Source: JAJFUI01 sp039679885
GTDB taxonomy: Bacteria; Planctomycetota; Planctomycetia; Pirellulales; Thermoguttaceae
NCBI GenBank assembly: GCA_039679885.1
Contig: JBDKUC010000446.1
Location: forward strand, 1 to 15,928
Length of the DNA: 15,928 nt
Direction: 5' to 3'
The notes beneath the pieces are model-generated. The model saw only the letters and a list, made by a program, of their open reading frames with translations. It did no database searches and was not told the origin of the DNA. Of the stretch, positions 13,709 through 15,928 are shown piece after piece. How positions within the stretch are numbered: position 1 is the first letter of the stretch; each line of letters begins with the position of its first letter. The position numbers and the translations under genes are program-made.

Positions 13709-13884
13709 GGTCTTGGGTCGTCTTGGGTCTTGGGTCTTGGGGTCTTAGCACGAACAACCGCAACCGATTCCCAAAACTCAAGCCCCAAAACCCAAGCCCT
13801 AAGTCCTAAGCCCTAAGCCCTAAGCCCTAAGCCCTAAGACCCAAGTCCTAAGACCCAAGTCCTAAGACCCAAGCCCCAAGTCCC
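13709..13884. repeat. Heptanucleotide array with inverted counterpart
   Basis: Thirteen consecutive heptamers of the form AAGNCCN (AAGCCCT, AAGTCCT, AAGACCC, AAGCCCC) run from 13794 to 13884, stopping four bases short of the WD40 stop codon. At 13709-13748 the same motif appears reversed (GGTCTTG, GGGTCTT units). On the minus strand the array reads GGGCTTAGGGCTTAGGG, with at least four G3 runs separated by 4-base loops (13811-13834), which fits a G-quadruplex. In RNA of the minus strand the G-rich array could pair with the C-rich counterpart just ahead of the surface-protein ribosome-binding site. Confidence 0.85.
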
Positions 13885-13887
13885 CGA

Positions 13888-14913
13888 CTATCTCCGAGTC
13901 ATTTTCTCAATCGCTTGATCGGCCACGTTCCAGAGCCGAACCGTCGTGTCATAGCTGCCGGAAATGAGCGTCCCGGTGTGCTGGTCGAGGACCAGCGTGG
14001 TGATCGAACCGGTGTGGCCGACCATCCGGCGAACCTCCTGCCCCTTGGCCAAATCCCATAGGTGAATCACGTTGCCGCTGCCGGCCGATGCGAGCGTCCG
14101 CGGGCCGCAGAAGCACAGGGCCATCACCGCGCCCGACGGCTGCGTCAGATCGGCGACCGGGCTGCCGGTGCTGGCGTCCAACAACCGGATGATCCGTTGC
14201 TGTCCGGCCGCGGCCAGCAGCTTGCCATCGGGTGAGTAACACAAGGCATTGATTCTTCGGGTCGAGGCGGTCACATCCGTCACCGCGCGGCCAGTTTGGG
14301 TGTCCCAGACGCGCACCACGCCGGTCCGGCCGGCGGCAGCCATCCGGGCGCCGTCGGGCGAAAAGGCGATCGTGCGGACGTCGTTGCCCGGTGCGTCGAA
14401 CTGCCGGACGAGCAGGCCCTGCTGCACGTCGAAGACCGAGACCTTATCGCCAAAACCGGCCGCGGCCAACGTCCGGCCGTCCGGGCTGAAGGCCAACGTA
14501 TAGATCGCCGGCAAGCGGTCGGTCAGATCACGCGGCCGTTTTCCGGAGCCAACGTCCCAAAGGCGGATGCGGCCGTCGGCGCCTGCGGTGGCCAGCACCT
14601 GGCCGTCCGGCCGGAACGCCGAGACCTTGACCCAATCGGCATGCCACTTCAATCGCTCGACGAGGCCGCCATTCTGCGCATTGAGGATTCGGACCAGATG
14701 GTCGTCGCCGGCGGCGGCCAGAAGCTTTCCGGCCGGATCGATCGCGACGCCGGAAATGACCGGCTGCTTTTCACGCCCGTCGATCGGGGCCAACTCGATG
14801 ACCCGCCGGGCCGAGACGTCCGGCACAGCCTGCCCCCGGCTGGGCGTGCTCTGGAGCAGAATGCCGGCGGTCAAAATTGCCAAGTAGAACGAGAAGGGAG
14901 ATTTCAGTCGCAT
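13888..14913 (-). CDS. Secreted seven-bladed WD40-repeat protein
   Basis: The 341 residues start with a cleavable-looking signal peptide (MRLKSPFSFYLAILTAGILL, then SRGQA near residue 28). Seven WD40 blades follow at about 50-80, 92-121, 134-163, 177-204, 219-247, 260-288 and 301-330. They carry FSPDG turns and WD/WN endings such as IRLWD, VRVWD, IHLWD and VRLWN. Seven blades close a full beta-propeller with no spare domain, so this is probably an exported or periplasmic interaction platform rather than an enzyme. ATG 14913 follows a GGTGAG stretch in the expected place. The stop lies four bases from the heptamer array. The surface-protein gene comes next on the same strand, 214 bases further; joint transcription is possible but unproven. 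Confidence 0.9.
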   Translation of the reverse strand: MRLKSPFSFYLAILTAGILLQSTPSRGQAVPDVSARRVIELAPIDGREKQPVISGVAIDPAGKLLAAAGDDHLVRILNAQNGGLVERLKWHADWVKVSAFRPDGQVLATAGADGRIRLWDVGSGKRPRDLTDRLPAIYTLAFSPDGRTLAAAGFGDKVSVFDVQQGLLVRQFDAPGNDVRTIAFSPDGARMAAAGRTGVVRVWDTQTGRAVTDVTASTRRINALCYSPDGKLLAAAGQQRIIRLLDASTGSPVADLTQPSGAVMALCFCGPRTLASAGSGNVIHLWDLAKGQEVRRMVGHTGSITTLVLDQHTGTLISGSYDTTVRLWNVADQAIEKMTRR

Positions 14914-15185
14914 AACTCACCACCCAAGGATGGAGGGCCGACCGCGCGTCGCTCGCCTAAATCGGTCGAGCGAACGGCCGTTTCTTTCCGCGCCAACGGA
15001 GTATCGCTTTCCTTTCATCGGCCAAAGCGGACGGCCCAGGCGATGAGAAGTTGTCCGCAAGATTCGGAAAAGATTGGCTGGCGAAAATGGGTTGAGTTTG
15101 CCGGCCTTTTCGAGAGGGCAACTCCCCCGGGAAGGTAATAGGTGAGAAGTGATCTCGCACCAGAAAAAAGGGGGGGGCGGTGGCG

Positions 15186-15209
15186 GTTCGTAGTTCCGCC
15201 TTTAGGCGG
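15186..15209 (+). repeat. Half copy of the nested-palindrome repeat
   Basis: GTTCGTAGTT (15186-15195) followed by the hairpin CCGCCTTTAGGCGG (15196-15209) equals one half of the elements at 160-236 and 5430-5517. The second hairpin and closing arm are missing, so this is a truncated or solo unit. Confidence 0.8.
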
Positions 15210-15247
15210 CGATTTTCCTCATGGCGCTCCCGAAGTGCGAAAACCTC

Positions 15248-15272
15248 GTTCCCACGGTCCCCCCGTGGGAAC
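15248..15272. repeat. GTTCCCACGG/CCGTGGGAAC hairpin repeat
   Basis: A perfect 10-bp stem (15248-15257 with 15263-15272) closes a five-base C-rich loop. Related pieces follow at 15282-15296 (GGACGCTCTGGCGTCC) and 15365-15386 (TTCCCACGCGGGTGCATGGGGA), suggesting a composite dispersed repeat of about 140 bases. No T-tract follows on either strand. Confidence 0.7.
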
Positions 15273-15470
15273 GCACCGCTTGGACGCTCTGGCGTCCTCT
15301 GCATAACGCAACGCGTTGAACCGGTTATCGATCCCGGCGAGGCAGGAGCATCGCCACGAGTGTGTTCCCACGCGGGTGCATGGGGACAAGGTTTGTCGTC
15401 GCCCATTCAACGGTATTGCTGTTAGTCCCGGCCATCGCCAAACCGTGTGGCCCGGCATCTGCCAGTGCCA

Positions 15471-15498
15471 TTGATTTGCCACGTCGTCCTCCCATAAT
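15471..15498 (+). promoter_or_regulatory. Possible promoter of the edge gene
   Basis: TTGATT (15471-15476) and CATAAT (15493-15498) are 16 bases apart and lie about 55 bases upstream of ATG 15554. The match is moderate and the spacing slightly short. Confidence 0.3.
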
Positions 15499-15553
15499 AG
15501 AGGGAACTCGTACGCTTCCTTTTGCCCGATTTCACCAACGAAAAGGCTCACTC

Positions 15554-15928
15554 ATGGCCCGAATGATCTCGCTCCTGGCGGTGTTCGCCCTCGTTTGTTC
15601 GCTCACTTGTACGGCGTGTGCCAAGCAGCCGCCGCTGCGGGAGATCATTGACCCGGCCGAGGCCGCCAAGGACCCCGATTTCAAGATTCAAGGGGAGTAC
15701 GTGGGAGATGGGACCTGGGCCGGCGGCGAGAAGGCCAAGGCCGGGGCCCAAGTGATCGCCAACGGCGACGGGCAGTTCACCGTTGTCATGACCAAGGGCG
15801 GGCTGCCTGGTGACGGCTGGAGCCGCGGCGATCTCCAGTTTTCCCTCGCCGGCAAACGCGAGGGCGATATAGTCACGCTCTCGGGCAAGGGCTTCTCGGG
15901 CAAGATTGCCTTCGGTTGGTGGCCCCCG
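15554..15928 (+). CDS. Secreted protein, probable N-terminus of a DUF1080-type protein (cut by window edge)
   Basis: The open frame runs 125 codons off the right edge. It begins MARMISLLAVFALVCSL, a signal peptide with cysteines near residues 15, 19 and 22, possibly a lipoprotein although no canonical lipobox is clear. Then follows DPDFKIQGEYVGDG, GAQVIANGDGQF and GGLPGDGW. I associate this set with the segment preceding DUF1080 (3-keto-disaccharide hydrolase-like) domains in planctomycete secreted proteins, and the DUF1080 domain itself would lie beyond the window. ATG 15554 has AAAAGG about seven bases upstream. If the assignment holds, it acts outside the cytoplasm on carbohydrates. The signal peptide is clear; the family call is moderate. 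Confidence 0.72.
   Translation, partial: MARMISLLAVFALVCSLTCTACAKQPPLREIIDPAEAAKDPDFKIQGEYVGDGTWAGGEKAKAGAQVIANGDGQFTVVMTKGGLPGDGWSRGDLQFSLAGKREGDIVTLSGKGFSGKIAFGWWPP

Larger units (their letters stand above)
14914..15553. other. Gene-poor spacer rich in palindromic repeats
   Basis: No convincing gene was found in these 640 bases. Frames that remain open (for example 14957-15406 on the minus strand) run through hairpin repeats and lack family features or good starts. The spacer holds a run of eight G bases near 15171-15178, a half copy of the nested palindrome (15186-15209), a strong hairpin (15248-15272) and a promoter-like pair (15471-15498). It separates divergent genes, so promoters for both sides should lie here. 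Confidence 0.65.

Noticed and set aside
13709..13884. CRISPR array or true telomere
   Set aside because: Units are only seven bases with no unique spacers, and the array is internal between two genes rather than at a chromosome end.
14296..15138. 280-codon open frame on the plus strand
   Set aside because: It is antisense to WD40 blades and then runs into the spacer; no start signal or family feature.
14957..15406. 149-codon minus-strand frame in the right spacer
   Set aside because: It reads through palindromic dispersed repeats and has no supporting motif.

Overview
The window reads as chromosomal DNA of a GC-rich planctomycete, most likely of the Pirellulales type; this is inference from content, not from a marker gene. 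Three things point there. A giant surface protein carries the N-terminal FEQVEARQMLSA-type sorting motif, SdrD-B-like domains and GDWxG repeats. Secreted WD40 and probable DUF1080-type proteins are present. The spacers are crowded with short palindromic dispersed repeats. No rRNA, tRNA, integrase, transposase or CRISPR array was recognised.

Layout. Bases 1-263 hold a possible promoter and a nested-palindrome repeat upstream of a two-TM membrane protein of unknown function (264-2018, +). A minus-strand block follows, transcribed from about 5336 down to 2143: an FmdB-type zinc-ribbon protein, a small unrecognised protein, a class I/II PLP aminotransferase and a malic enzyme with an N-terminal ACT domain. 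Spacer 5315-5577 holds this block's promoter and a second, inverted copy of the nested palindrome. On the plus strand come nnrE (NAD(P)H-hydrate epimerase domain alone), a CYTH/class IV adenylate cyclase-like protein, an AcpH-like putative metal protein, and a sugar 3-epimerase/isomerase of the D-tagatose 3-epimerase type.

Next is a compact three-gene unit: an AF2212-like antitoxin, a RelE/ParE-type toxin and scpB. The genes are joined by 4-bp start/stop overlaps (GTGA, then ATGA), and a promoter-like sequence lies just upstream. scpB converges on a 3.75-kb minus-strand surface-protein gene (9927-13673). Between that gene and the secreted seven-blade WD40 protein upstream of it (13888-14913, -) lies a heptanucleotide array (13 units of AAGNCCN) with an inverted counterpart. 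A gene-poor spacer with hairpin repeats (14914-15553) leads to a secreted protein cut by the window edge (15554-15928, +).

Functional links. The aminotransferase and malic enzyme connect the oxaloacetate/aspartate, malate and pyruvate/alanine pools, and the ACT domain suggests amino-acid control. NnrE is a metabolite-repair enzyme. The toxin-antitoxin pair appears translationally coupled to the condensin subunit gene scpB. The surface and WD40 proteins are probably exported. Everything is from reading the sequence; no database search was run.
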